A DNA stretch of 64,000 bases, taken from the NCBI GenBank assembly GCA_035366835.1, contig DAOSIS010000008.1:49285-113284 (forward strand), written 5' to 3'. Positions 23,300-31,584 of this stretch are shown in pieces. The position numbers and the translations under genes are program-made. Every line of letters starts with the position of its first letter. Within the stretch, counting starts at the first letter, position 1. The stretch is from UBA6109 sp035366835. GTDB lineage: Bacteria; Desulfobacterota; Syntrophia; Syntrophales; UBA6109. The notes under the pieces were generated by a model. That model saw nothing but the letters and a program-made list of their open reading frames with translations, searched no databases and was not told the origin of the DNA.

Positions 23300-24685
23300 A
23301 TGTCGGACATCAGCAGGGTCTTCAATACGGCGAAAGAGACGCTTCTCAGCAATCTGACCGCCATCAACATCACGAGCTCCAATATCGCCAACGTCAACAC
23401 GGCGGGCTATTCACGCCTGAGGCCCGTCTTCGGATCCATCCGGCAGGCCGCCGCAGGGGTCGACTCGATCCAGGTGGGCGTCAGGATCACGAATGTCGAG
23501 CGGATCTACGACCGGTACCTGGAGGAGCAACTCGTCCGGCAGCAGGAGGAAGTGGGCTACAACGACATCCGCGAGGGGCTCCTGGGCAGGGTGGAAGAGA
23601 TATTCAACGAGAGTTCCGCTCAAGGCCTGAATGACCTCATGAACCAATTCTGGGGCGCCTGGTCGGATCTGTCCGCCAATCCCTCCGACAAGGGGGTGCG
23701 GGACGTCCTCGCCTCGGCCGCAGGCAGCCTGGCTTCGGCCTTTCGCCAGTATTCCTCGGCCCTGAAGTCGCTGCAGACGGACGCCAACGAAGGCGTCGCC
23801 GATCAGGTTTCACAGTTGAATTCGTACCTTACGGACATGGCGGTATTGAACCAGCAGATCGTGCAGAGCGAGACCGGCGGGATGTCCGCGGACAACCTCA
23901 AGGATCAGAGGGCGGAGCTGCTGAAGACCATCGGCGCCCTCGCCGACATCCAGTATTTCGAGGGGGCGGACGGCGGCGTCAACATCTTCCTCGCGAACGG
24001 GACGGCCCTCGTGCAGGGTGCCACGACCTTCCCGCTCATGGTGAAGGACGATCCGGCCAACGGCAATCTCTACAGCGTCGTTGCCGCCAGCGAGCCCGAT
24101 TTCTCCCTCAACGGCGCCATCAACGGGGGAAAGATCGGGGGATTCCTCCAGATCAGAGACGTCAAGATTCCGGAGTACGTGCAGAAGCTCGATGCCGTGG
24201 CCGCCACGGTGATCTCGGCGGTCAACGGCGCGCACCAGAGCGGATACGACGTCAACGGCGACCCCGGTGTCCCTTTCTTCCTGCCGGCGACGACGGCAGA
24301 GGGCATGACGCTGAATCCCGCAATCGAGGCCGATTCCGGAAAGATCGCCGCATCGGCGACGGTCAACGGAGACGGCGATCAGGCCAGAAAGATCTCGACC
24401 CTCAAGGACGAACTCCTGATGAGCGGGGGCCGCGTTACGATCTCGAACTACTATTCTTCTTTCCTGGCGTCGGTGGGTCAGGACGCCGCCGAGGCGGCGC
24501 GCGCGGCGGAGCGGCAGCAGGCGATTTCCGCGCAGCTCGTCAGCCAGCGTGAATCGGTCTCCGGCGTCTCGCTGGACGAGGAGATGCTCAGCCTGATCAA
24601 GTATCAGGCCGGCTACAACGCCGCGGGCAAGCTGTGCGGCGTGGTCAACGAGATGCTCGATACGCTGATGGCGCTTGGGGATTAG
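23300..24685 (+). CDS. flgK: Flagellar hook-associated protein 1 FlgK
   Basis: 461 residues from ATG 23300. N-terminal FNTAKETLLSNLTAINITSS and NIANVNTAGYSRLRP, a central coiled region (DQRAELLKTIGALADIQYFE), and the C-terminal hook-filament junction motif (SGVSLDEEMLSLIKYQAGYN, about 423-442). FlgK is the first junction protein on the hook. The long upstream frame to 23162 overlaps flgN and is not used. Confidence 0.96.
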   Translation: MSDISRVFNTAKETLLSNLTAINITSSNIANVNTAGYSRLRPVFGSIRQAAAGVDSIQVGVRITNVERIYDRYLEEQLVRQQEEVGYNDIREGLLGRVEEIFNESSAQGLNDLMNQFWGAWSDLSANPSDKGVRDVLASAAGSLASAFRQYSSALKSLQTDANEGVADQVSQLNSYLTDMAVLNQQIVQSETGGMSADNLKDQRAELLKTIGALADIQYFEGADGGVNIFLANGTALVQGATTFPLMVKDDPANGNLYSVVAASEPDFSLNGAINGGKIGGFLQIRDVKIPEYVQKLDAVAATVISAVNGAHQSGYDVNGDPGVPFFLPATTAEGMTLNPAIEADSGKIAASATVNGDGDQARKISTLKDELLMSGGRVTISNYYSSFLASVGQDAAEAARAAERQQAISAQLVSQRESVSGVSLDEEMLSLIKYQAGYNAAGKLCGVVNEMLDTLMALGD

Positions 24686-24721
24686 CGGCAACGGGATGGA
24701 GGCTGCGGAGAGGAGCGGGCG

Positions 24722-25921
24722 ATGATTACGAGGGTCACGGAACAGATGAAATACTTTCTCATGACCGAGAATCTGTTCAAGGTGCAGAACAAGAACGGAC
24801 GGCTCATGGAGCAGATGGCGTCGCAGAAGAGGATCAACCGCCCGTCCGACGACCCCCTGGGAACGAACACGGTCATGGACTTGCGGACGATGCGCGCGTC
24901 GCTCGAAAGCTATGGAAGGAACATTGAGAATGCCAAGGCCTGGCTCTCCGTAACGGAATCCAAGCTTTCATCGGCGGCGGACATCCTGCTCGCGGCAAAG
25001 GAGCTCAGCCTGTCCCAATCGAGCGCAACGGCCTCGGAAGCTTCACGAAAGAGCGCTGCCGCGACCGTGTCCTCCACCATCGATGCACTCCGCGCGCTCG
25101 CCAATTCCAAATTCGGCGGCCGTTATCTGTTCGCCGGCTCTTGTCCGGATGCAGATCCCTTTACCGCGGTTCCCGGCGCGGCTTCCATCGGGGCGGCCGA
25201 ACCTTCCGCGGCCAACGTCTTTGACGGCGATGCCGTCACGTCGGGCACGTACACTGCGGACCGGAACAAGACCTACGCCGTCCGCATCGTTACCGGCGGG
25301 GCCCTTGCCGCAGCGACGTACCAGGTTTCCAGCGACGGCGGGAAGACATGGGGTGCGGTGAAGGCAGGCCTGGTCGGCGACGTCGCCATCGGCGACGGTG
25401 TGAACATCCGCTTCGAGGAGACGGGAACGGAACAACTGACGAGCGGCGATCTGTTCAGTCTGCAGGCCCTCACGGCCGGCTACTGCCGCGGCAACGGCGA
25501 CGAACCCGCCGTCGAAATCGGGAAGGGAAACACGTTCCGGTACGGAATATCCGGCGAGAGCGTATTCACGGACAGGGACAGCGGCAATGTGGACGTCTTC
25601 ACCGTGCTGGACAATCTGAAGACCGCCCTGGAGTCGAACGATGCGACGGGGATCGCGTCTCAGATCGATCTCCTGCAGGGCGGATACGATCAGATCGTCC
25701 GGAGCGTCTCCCGGTGCGGGAGCCGTGTGGAGATCCTGGAGACGGCCCAGAACAACTATTCCGCCCTGGACCTGCAATTGACGGAATTGATGTCGAATGC
25801 CGAGGACACGGACGTTTCCCAGCTGCTGATCGAATACAACTCCCATGAGATCGCGCTGGAGGCCTGCTACTCCATGGCGGCGCAGATCGGAAACAATTCG
25901 ATCATTCAGTTCTTGAAATGA
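24722..25921 (+). CDS. flgL: Flagellar hook-associated protein 3 FlgL
   Basis: 399 residues with flagellin-like ends: MITRVTEQMKYFLMTENLFK and QNKNGRLMEQMASQKRINRP at the N-terminus, ESNDATGIASQIDLLQGGYD and TDVSQLLIEYNSHEIALEAC at the C-terminus. FlgL links FlgK to the filament. The middle (about 150-300) is a variable domain. It directly follows flgK and precedes csrA-fliW, so junction synthesis and flagellin control are encoded side by side. Confidence 0.95.
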   Translation: MITRVTEQMKYFLMTENLFKVQNKNGRLMEQMASQKRINRPSDDPLGTNTVMDLRTMRASLESYGRNIENAKAWLSVTESKLSSAADILLAAKELSLSQSSATASEASRKSAAATVSSTIDALRALANSKFGGRYLFAGSCPDADPFTAVPGAASIGAAEPSAANVFDGDAVTSGTYTADRNKTYAVRIVTGGALAAATYQVSSDGGKTWGAVKAGLVGDVAIGDGVNIRFEETGTEQLTSGDLFSLQALTAGYCRGNGDEPAVEIGKGNTFRYGISGESVFTDRDSGNVDVFTVLDNLKTALESNDATGIASQIDLLQGGYDQIVRSVSRCGSRVEILETAQNNYSALDLQLTELMSNAEDTDVSQLLIEYNSHEIALEACYSMAAQIGNNSIIQFLK

Positions 25922-25973
25922 TCCCGCGGCGAACGGCGGCGAGACCTTCGGCGGAAAACTGGCGGAGACCGGT

Positions 25974-26240
25974 ATGCTGATCCTGACAAGGAAGTTGGGG
26001 GAGAAGATTCAGATCGGGGACGACATCAGGATATCGTTCCTGGAGGTGAGGGGCAAACAGGTCAAGGTGGGTGTCGAGGCGCCCGGCTCCGTGACCGTGC
26101 ACCGCGAAGAGGTCTATCGGGTCATCCAGGACCAGAACAGGAACGCGGCGTTGTTGAATGCCGGCGAACTGCCGGACATGATGGACAGGCTGCACCGGAT
26201 CGTCGGTGGGAAAAAGGATGCAGGGGAGGTTGGGCGGTGA
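25974..26240 (+). CDS. csrA: Carbon storage/translation regulator CsrA
   Basis: 88 residues; the first 60 are classical CsrA (MLILTRKLGEKIQIGDDIRI, then VRGKQVKVGVEAP and VHREEVY). CsrA binds GGA in RNA hairpin loops and blocks translation. Its stop overlaps the GTG start of fliW. The pairing with fliW, together with a GGA hairpin over the fliC ribosome binding site (33023-33036), suggests the FliW-CsrA-flagellin feedback loop known from Bacillus and Campylobacter. The C-terminal tail is longer than usual. Confidence 0.95.
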   Translation: MLILTRKLGEKIQIGDDIRISFLEVRGKQVKVGVEAPGSVTVHREEVYRVIQDQNRNAALLNAGELPDMMDRLHRIVGGKKDAGEVGR

Positions 26241-26731
26241 AGATCACGACAAGCCGTTTTGGGACGATCGACGTGGATTTCTCCAAGGTCATCGAGATGA
26301 AGGGGCCGATTCTCGGGTTCGAGCGGCTGAGAAAATTCGCCCTGATCCGGCACGACAGCCAAAGTCCCTTCTGGTGGCTCCAGTCTGCGGAAGACGGCAC
26401 GGTTGCCTTCGTCGTGGTCGATCCCTTCATGGTGAAGATGGATTACGAGCCGGTCATCGGCGATGACGACATCCGCCTCCTCGAGATCGCCAGTCCGGCC
26501 GACGTGCTCGTGCTTGCGATCGTGACGATCCGCAAGGAGCCCTTCGCGGCGACGGTGAATCTCCGTGCGCCGGTTATCGTCCATGCGGCCAAGCGGATCG
26601 CCAAGCAGATTGTCCTGGAAACCTATCCCGTTCAATACGCCCTGACGGAAACATCCCCGCAGGCGGGAACGGCCGTGCCCAGGGACTCCCGCCAGTCCGG
26701 GGAAGGGCGCGAAGCGGTGTCCGGGAGATAG
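26237..26731 (+). CDS. fliW: Flagellar assembly factor FliW (CsrA antagonist)
   Basis: 164 residues, FliW family: RFGTIDVDFSKVIEMKGPIL (about 7-26), GFERLRKFALI, SPFWWLQSAEDG and a conserved VVDPFMV. FliW binds either flagellin or CsrA; when flagellin is low it releases... more exactly, free FliW binds CsrA and relieves its repression of flagellin. The GTG start overlaps the csrA stop. It ends a long + strand run; the next gene is convergent. Confidence 0.93.
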   Translation: MKITTSRFGTIDVDFSKVIEMKGPILGFERLRKFALIRHDSQSPFWWLQSAEDGTVAFVVVDPFMVKMDYEPVIGDDDIRLLEIASPADVLVLAIVTIRKEPFAATVNLRAPVIVHAAKRIAKQIVLETYPVQYALTETSPQAGTAVPRDSRQSGEGREAVSGR

Positions 26732-26917
26732 TCTTTTCTTAAAGCCAGATCTTCGGTATCCGCCTCATCCATTGGAAATCATAAAGAATGATTGCGCGTT
26801 CTGCCGGAGTGCACGCAGGGGGTTCCCGATGCGTTGTGACAGGGCCGGGCGTCATGGACAATGGAAGATGGCGGAGAAGAAAAGAAGCAGGACTTCCGGG
26901 CCGCCCGGTGTGTCTTG

Positions 26918-27280
26918 TCAGACGGAAGCGTTGAAGAGGAGGCCGATCAGTTCGTCGAACTTCATGGAAAGATGCTGAAGTTCTTTCGGCGGAATCTCAC
27001 GGACGACCTTGCCCGTTTCCTTGTCCACCACCTGGATGGCGATCCGTTCGTTGTTCTTGCCGTAGGTGGAGAAATTCAGGCTCAGGTTCATGGTGTTGAA
27101 CTGGTTCCGAATTTCTTCGATCATCCGCTGGATCGCCGCGTTGTCGGGTTCGGCTTGCACCGGAGGCGGGGAGTCCTGCGGTTCCTGTGCCGGTGCCGGT
27201 TCACGGGCGGACAATGCCTGTGCCGGCGGAAGATGCTCGACGGCGCTTACGGGACTTGCTGGTACACTGCCGACATTCAT
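26918..27280 (-). CDS. flaG: Flagellar protein FlaG
   Basis: 120 residues. A Pro/Ala-rich N-terminal half is followed by the FlaG domain: NLSLNFSTYGKNNERIAIQV (about 65-84), DKETGKVVREIPPKELQ and a final FDELIGLLFNASV. FlaG influences filament length in several polar flagellates. The leader has an exceptionally complete ribosome binding site (GGAGGTGATCC, matching the 16S rRNA tail over 11 bases). It has its own sigma-28 promoter. The 186 bases to the convergent fliW hold no gene I can support. Confidence 0.9.
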   Translation of the reverse strand: MNVGSVPASPVSAVEHLPPAQALSAREPAPAQEPQDSPPPVQAEPDNAAIQRMIEEIRNQFNTMNLSLNFSTYGKNNERIAIQVVDKETGKVVREIPPKELQHLSMKFDELIGLLFNASV

Positions 27281-27312
27281 CGTCTCGGATCACCTCCCTT
27301 CCCTCAGTTTTA

Positions 27313-27340
27313 TAATCGGCCGGCGGCGGAATAAACTTTA
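27313..27340 (-). promoter_or_regulatory. Sigma-28 promoter for flaG
   Basis: On the - strand: TAAAGTTT, 12 bases, GCCGATTA. The -35 element is a perfect match. Transcription would start near 27306, 26 bases before flaG. It lies in the gap between fliT and flaG, so flaG is a separate transcription unit in addition to any read-through. Confidence 0.85.
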
Positions 27341-27367
27341 GTTCGCGAAACCTTCCGGATCCCGGCT

Positions 27368-27820
27368 TCAGGACCGGACGTCCACGAAGCGCGGCACGCG
27401 GTTCCGGGCGTCCGGATAGCTGCTGAAAGCAGGGCCGGCAGGACGCATTGCGGCCACGGCTTCCCTCGCCTTTTCACAGGCAGACTGAAGGATCTCCTCG
27501 CACTGGCCGTTCCTGTCGATGCAGGCCCGAATGAGCCGGGCAATGCGGCTGCGCTCGGCATTCCCGATCGCGGCTGGCGCGGCGTCCCCTGCCGTGGACT
27601 TCCGCGCTTTTCCCTCCCTGCGGGAGGCGCGGAACCCGGCGAGGGTGTCGATCCGGTCCATCCACAACTGCCGTTCATTCAGAAGGCCCGCCACATCCTC
27701 GGTTTCACCCCTGCGGAGGCATGCCTCGATGCGCTCCGTAAGCTCGAGCACCTTTCGAAAGGCGTCGGCCTTCCGTTCAGAAGGATCCGTATGGACGGGT
27801 GTCGTCCGATCGGTCTCCAT
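27368..27820 (-). CDS. fliT: FliT-like flagellar chaperone
   Basis: 150 residues directly after fliS and before flaG, the position of fliT. It is helical: DAFRKVLELTERIEACLRRG (about 19-38), DVAGLLNERQLWMDRIDTLA (about 42-61), and a helix with ARLIRACIDRNGQCEEILQS. Sequence similarity within FliT/FlgN chaperones is low, so the call rests on size, predicted helices and location. FliT normally chaperones FliD, whose gene lies just upstream. The C-terminal 25 residues are Pro/Arg-rich. Confidence 0.65.
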   Translation of the reverse strand: METDRTTPVHTDPSERKADAFRKVLELTERIEACLRRGETEDVAGLLNERQLWMDRIDTLAGFRASRREGKARKSTAGDAAPAAIGNAERSRIARLIRACIDRNGQCEEILQSACEKAREAVAAMRPAGPAFSSYPDARNRVPRFVDVRS

Positions 27821-27838
27821 CGCTCCTCCGGAAATGGG

Positions 27839-28285
27839 TCAGGCGCTGATCGCCGCGGGTGCCCTGTAAGCCACGGTGGACAGACGGGTGCCCGCTTCCT
27901 CGGCGGCTGTTTCCGTGCGGCCGTAGAAGATCTCCTTCCAGGCCGATTCCAGATCCTCCAGCATGGCAACGACTTCGTCGATCCCCTGGAGGTCCTTGCG
28001 GAGATCAGCGTCCAGCAGACGGCGATTCATGTATGCATAGAGGGCGTCGAGGTTCCGGGCGATCTCGCCGCCTCGTTCGAAATCCAAGGCGTTGCGGAGC
28101 TCGCAAATCACATCGAGGGCCTTCTGAAGGGCGTTGGCCTTCACCTCAAACTCACCGGATTCATAACAAGACCGCGCCAGTCTGAGGTTGCCGATGACGC
28201 TCTCGTAACACAGAATCACCAGCCGCTTGGGATCCGCCGTCACCACTTCCATCCGTCTGTAGTCTTTCGCGCCGTTTCCAAACAT
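27839..28285 (-). CDS. fliS: Flagellin export chaperone FliS
   Basis: 148 residues from ATG 28285, chosen for its GAAGGAGAAGAAG site; ATG 28303 has none. FliS pattern: VVTADPKRLVILCYESVIGN (about 14-33), a helix around GEFEVKANALQKALDVICEL (about 44-63), and ARNLDALYAYMNRRLLDAD. FliS binds the C-terminus of flagellin and prevents early polymerisation. The gene follows fliD by 53 bases and is probably driven from the fliD promoter. Confidence 0.93.
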   Translation of the reverse strand: MFGNGAKDYRRMEVVTADPKRLVILCYESVIGNLRLARSCYESGEFEVKANALQKALDVICELRNALDFERGGEIARNLDALYAYMNRRLLDADLRKDLQGIDEVVAMLEDLESAWKEIFYGRTETAAEEAGTRLSTVAYRAPAAISA

Positions 28286-28338
28286 GGACTTCTTCTCCTT
28301 CATCGAAATGAGCCGGCCCTGTTCCCGTCCTGCCGGCA

Positions 28339-31338
28339 TTATGAATTGTTATTCAACGCATCGAGCTGGCTTGACAGCCAGCTTCCCTGGCTCTGGATCT
28401 TGCTCAGGGCGGTCTCCATCCGGACGAAACGGTTGATCATGGCCTCCCGCTTGCGCTCGAGCAGGGCCTCCATCCGGGAAATCTGCGTCTCGAAGGCTTC
28501 GATCCGGTCCCGGAGCGAGGTCTGCTTGAAGCCGACATAGCCGTTATCGGCGTCCGTGATGAGGGAAAGCTGTCTCTCCAGGAGATCGGCGATTCCCAGC
28601 GTCATGTTGAATGTGGTGGAGGATGCATCCGTTCCCGTGTAGAGGATCGACAGGCCGTCGGCGCTGTTGCCGTCGGCGTCAAGTGTAAGGGACTGACCGT
28701 TTCCGGTTGCCGCCGCGCCGTTGATCGTCCCCGCCACGTTGACGCCGTACACCTGGGATGCGTCGTTCAATCCCAGCTCTGTTCCGCCGGTTTCGGAAAC
28801 GACGATGGGATGGCCGGTGCCGTACTCGTTGTGGGTGAGGAGCAGGCGGCTGTCGGCCGTCCTGGACGCCGTGATCGTCATGGCGTTTCGTCCTTCCGTC
28901 ACGGCGGCGATCGTACCGAAGTCGAGCCCCGAGACGGAGGCGGTGTTCAGGGTCAGTTCGAGAAGGCTGTCGCCCGTGGACCGGTCCGTGACGACGAGCT
29001 TGCCGGCGGCGTTCAGCGTCACCGTCGCCTCCTCGTCGAAGAAGCCCTCGACGGTCGAGAGCAGATCCTGAAGCGTATCGTTCGTGTCTACCGTGTAGCT
29101 TCCGGAAAAGCCCAGGCCGTTCGGCCTCTTGCCGCTGAAGGTGATGATGTCGCCGTTGTCGGCGCCGGAAATTGCCGAGAAGCTCGTTGCAGCGGAAAAT
29201 CCCGTCTCGACGCTTCCTTCGAGAACCTCCGTACAGGACTTGGCAAGCTCGGAGTTGACGGCGTTGACGATGTCGTCGAGATCCATGCCCGCCGCCAGCG
29301 ACACCTGCGCCGCCCGCCCCGACGCGTAGTCTGTGATCGAGATCGTCTCGGGTGCGGTCAGCGTCCCGGCGAGGACCGCCGAGCCCGTCACCGTCGTGCG
29401 GGTTGCCGCCTGCGTGACGGAAACGGCATAAGCGCCGCCCTCCGTCGCGGGGGTATGGCTCACGTACTGGAACGCGGAATTGGCGGCCGACCCGGCTGCA
29501 ACGAAGAGTTTCTTCACTTCGTCGAAGTTCGTTTCCAGCGCATTCGTCAGGACCGTCGTGTCGGTAACCAGCTGGGCCTGATCGTTGAAGGCGATTCCCA
29601 CCAGTGACAGCCGGTTGTAGCCGCCCGAGAGGCCCGTGACGCTCCGGGTCACGATGCCGATGAGTTCCGTTTTTACGGAGGACAGTGTGCCGTCGCCGAA
29701 GAGAATGCCGCCCGTCGACTTTGCTTCTTCGTCGTAGCTGAACTGCGTGCTGATATACGACATGATCGCGTTATAGGAAGTGACCATGCCCTGGATCTTC
29801 GAGCGGATGGAATCGATGTCCCGTTCGATCTTGAGCGTGACCGTCGTTGCCTCGTTTGTGCCCTTGAGGTCGATGGTCACTCCCGCGATGGCGCCGGTGA
29901 CGGTATTGGATGCGGAGGTGAGGACGACGCTGTCGAGTTCGATCTCGGCGTCCTCGCCTGCCGCCAGCTGCATGTTTCTGCCTTCCGTGCTGGTGGAAAC
30001 GGTCCCGAAGTCGAGGCTGCCCCCGGCGGGGTTGTTCGTGACGAGGTCGATCTCGAGCCGGCTGTCGCCGGTCGTATTGTCCGTGACCTGGATCTTCCCG
30101 GCGGCGTCGATCGTGGCCGTGACCGTTCCCGAGAACAGGGTGTCTTCGATGTACGTCAACAGCTCACCGACCTGGGCCGAGGTCGAGGAAATCGTGAAAG
30201 ATCCCGAGACGGCGGCGCCGTCATGCTTCCGGCCCGTCACCGTGAAGGAAGTGCCGGCCTGGACATTGGCCCCGTAGATCTGATCCCATTGCGTCGTCGA
30301 CGAGATGGCGGCTGCCCCGTCGGTCGTGTTGGCCTTGCCTCCCGTCAGGACTTCGGCGATGGTGCCGTAGGTCCCCTTGAGGATCCCGAGGCTCTGGAGG
30401 ACGTTGCCGTTGTCCAGGAAGGAAGTCGTGCCGCTGATATCGATGCGGTATTTCGTTTCGCCGTCGGCGGTGTCCGCGACGACGGAGGCCGAGATCCCGG
30501 CCAGGGCGTCGATGTCGGCTGCGATCGTCGTGATCGACTGTGTCGCGAGATTGATCGTCACCGCCTGGCCGCCGATCGTCACGGAGACGCCGCCGGGCGG
30601 GCTCGTCAACCCCAGGAGGGAACCCACGGCGGTGTTGGAATCCACGAAGAGATCGCTCATCGCCCCGTCGCTCGTCGTGTTCTTGATCGTCGTGGTCGTC
30701 GAGACGAGGCCGAGATTGCCGAGCGCGTTCCCCGCGGAGGCCTCCAGAACGCTGATTCCCTCTGCGCCGGTTTCGTCGCTCGTCAGCACCAGGTGGTAGT
30801 CCGTCGAGGAATGGGAGACGATGCTGGCCGTCACCCGCGAGGGAGCGCTTCCCGTGTTGACGGCGTTCATCTTGTTCCTGATGTCGGTCAGGGTGTCCGT
30901 TGCGACGATGTTGACCACTTTTCCCGCGATCAGGATATCGCCGGCAATCGAGAGGGCCGTATCGGTTGACGTGAAGGCGGAGGAGGAAATTTTTTCCGCC
31001 TGGGCCAGTCGGTTCACCTTGAGGCTGAACGTGCCGGATGCGGCTGCAGAGTCCGTCGAGACGGAGAGCAGGTCCGCGGCGGCCGTGCCCGTGTTGGAAG
31101 CGAGGGCCGTGCGGAAGACGTCGAAGGCCGTCGAAGACGACAGGGCCGCTGCGGACGTCTTGAGGGCGAGCAGCTTCGTGTTGACCCCCTGCCACTCCGT
31201 CAGTTTGTTCTCATATTCGGTTTTCTTGTCGGAAACGAGGTCGACGCGCTGGTGCTCCAGGGCGATCAGCTGCTCGACCATGCCCGACCAGTCGAAGCCG
31301 CTGCTCAAACCGCTGACGAGATTGGTGCTCACGGCCAT
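28339..31338 (-). CDS. fliD: Filament cap protein FliD, enlarged by a duplicated module
   Basis: 999 residues, clearly longer than most FliD proteins (about 450-700). The N-terminus (SGLSSGFDWSGMVEQLIALE) and the C-terminal coiled region (ERQLSLITDADNGYVGFKQT, then LRDRIEAFETQISRMEALLE and INRFVRMETALSKIQSQGSW) are normal. Two internal segments, about residues 356-456 and 719-818, repeat each other: both run through an SGxF/Y-T-like strand, DAAGKIQVTDNTTGDS or NAAGKLVVTDRSTGDS, LDFGT and TEGRN. FliD caps the filament and guides flagellin folding; the extra modules would sit on the outer face. The start has AGGAGG 8 bases upstream and a sigma-28 promoter. Confidence 0.93.
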   Translation of the reverse strand: MAVSTNLVSGLSSGFDWSGMVEQLIALEHQRVDLVSDKKTEYENKLTEWQGVNTKLLALKTSAAALSSSTAFDVFRTALASNTGTAAADLLSVSTDSAAASGTFSLKVNRLAQAEKISSSAFTSTDTALSIAGDILIAGKVVNIVATDTLTDIRNKMNAVNTGSAPSRVTASIVSHSSTDYHLVLTSDETGAEGISVLEASAGNALGNLGLVSTTTTIKNTTSDGAMSDLFVDSNTAVGSLLGLTSPPGGVSVTIGGQAVTINLATQSITTIAADIDALAGISASVVADTADGETKYRIDISGTTSFLDNGNVLQSLGILKGTYGTIAEVLTGGKANTTDGAAAISSTTQWDQIYGANVQAGTSFTVTGRKHDGAAVSGSFTISSTSAQVGELLTYIEDTLFSGTVTATIDAAGKIQVTDNTTGDSRLEIDLVTNNPAGGSLDFGTVSTSTEGRNMQLAAGEDAEIELDSVVLTSASNTVTGAIAGVTIDLKGTNEATTVTLKIERDIDSIRSKIQGMVTSYNAIMSYISTQFSYDEEAKSTGGILFGDGTLSSVKTELIGIVTRSVTGLSGGYNRLSLVGIAFNDQAQLVTDTTVLTNALETNFDEVKKLFVAAGSAANSAFQYVSHTPATEGGAYAVSVTQAATRTTVTGSAVLAGTLTAPETISITDYASGRAAQVSLAAGMDLDDIVNAVNSELAKSCTEVLEGSVETGFSAATSFSAISGADNGDIITFSGKRPNGLGFSGSYTVDTNDTLQDLLSTVEGFFDEEATVTLNAAGKLVVTDRSTGDSLLELTLNTASVSGLDFGTIAAVTEGRNAMTITASRTADSRLLLTHNEYGTGHPIVVSETGGTELGLNDASQVYGVNVAGTINGAAATGNGQSLTLDADGNSADGLSILYTGTDASSTTFNMTLGIADLLERQLSLITDADNGYVGFKQTSLRDRIEAFETQISRMEALLERKREAMINRFVRMETALSKIQSQGSWLSSQLDALNNNS

Positions 31339-31430
31339 GAAACATCCTCCTGGCCCGGGCCTGCCCGGCCTTTGACGCGGCTCGCCGGATGCTGGTTTCC
31401 GGTTGTTTCGCCGCCGGTCTCTGCCTTTTT

Positions 31431-31458
31431 CTATCGGAAAAGAATGCCTGAAACTTTA
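31431..31458 (-). promoter_or_regulatory. Sigma-28 promoter for fliD-fliS-fliT
   Basis: On the - strand: TAAAGTTT, 12 bases, TCCGATAG. Predicted start of transcription is near 31424, giving an 86-base leader before fliD. It lies immediately downstream of the fliC terminator, so fliD is insulated from fliC transcription. Confidence 0.87.
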
Positions 31459-31506
31459 ACTACTTCCTTGAGAAAGCAAGAAACCAGCCAGGACAAGACC
31501 AAGGAG

Positions 31507-31551
31507 GAAAAAAGGGGCGGTCCCGCCCCCTTTCGGAGAGACGGGACCGCC
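31507..31551 (-). terminator. Rho-independent terminator after fliC
   Basis: On the - strand a perfect 10-bp stem, GGCGGTCCCG with CGGGACCGCC, encloses a 16-base loop and is followed by CCTTTTTTCC. It lies 34 bases after the fliC stop codon. This would end the highly expressed flagellin message before the fliD promoter. Confidence 0.92.
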
Positions 31552-31584
31552 GCGGTAAGGATCACCAGGAACCCGGGATTCCTC

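Noticed and set aside
26741..26766. TTAAAGCC..GGTATCCG after fliW as a sigma-28 promoter
   Set aside because: The -10 part does not match CCGAT and no gene follows on that strand.
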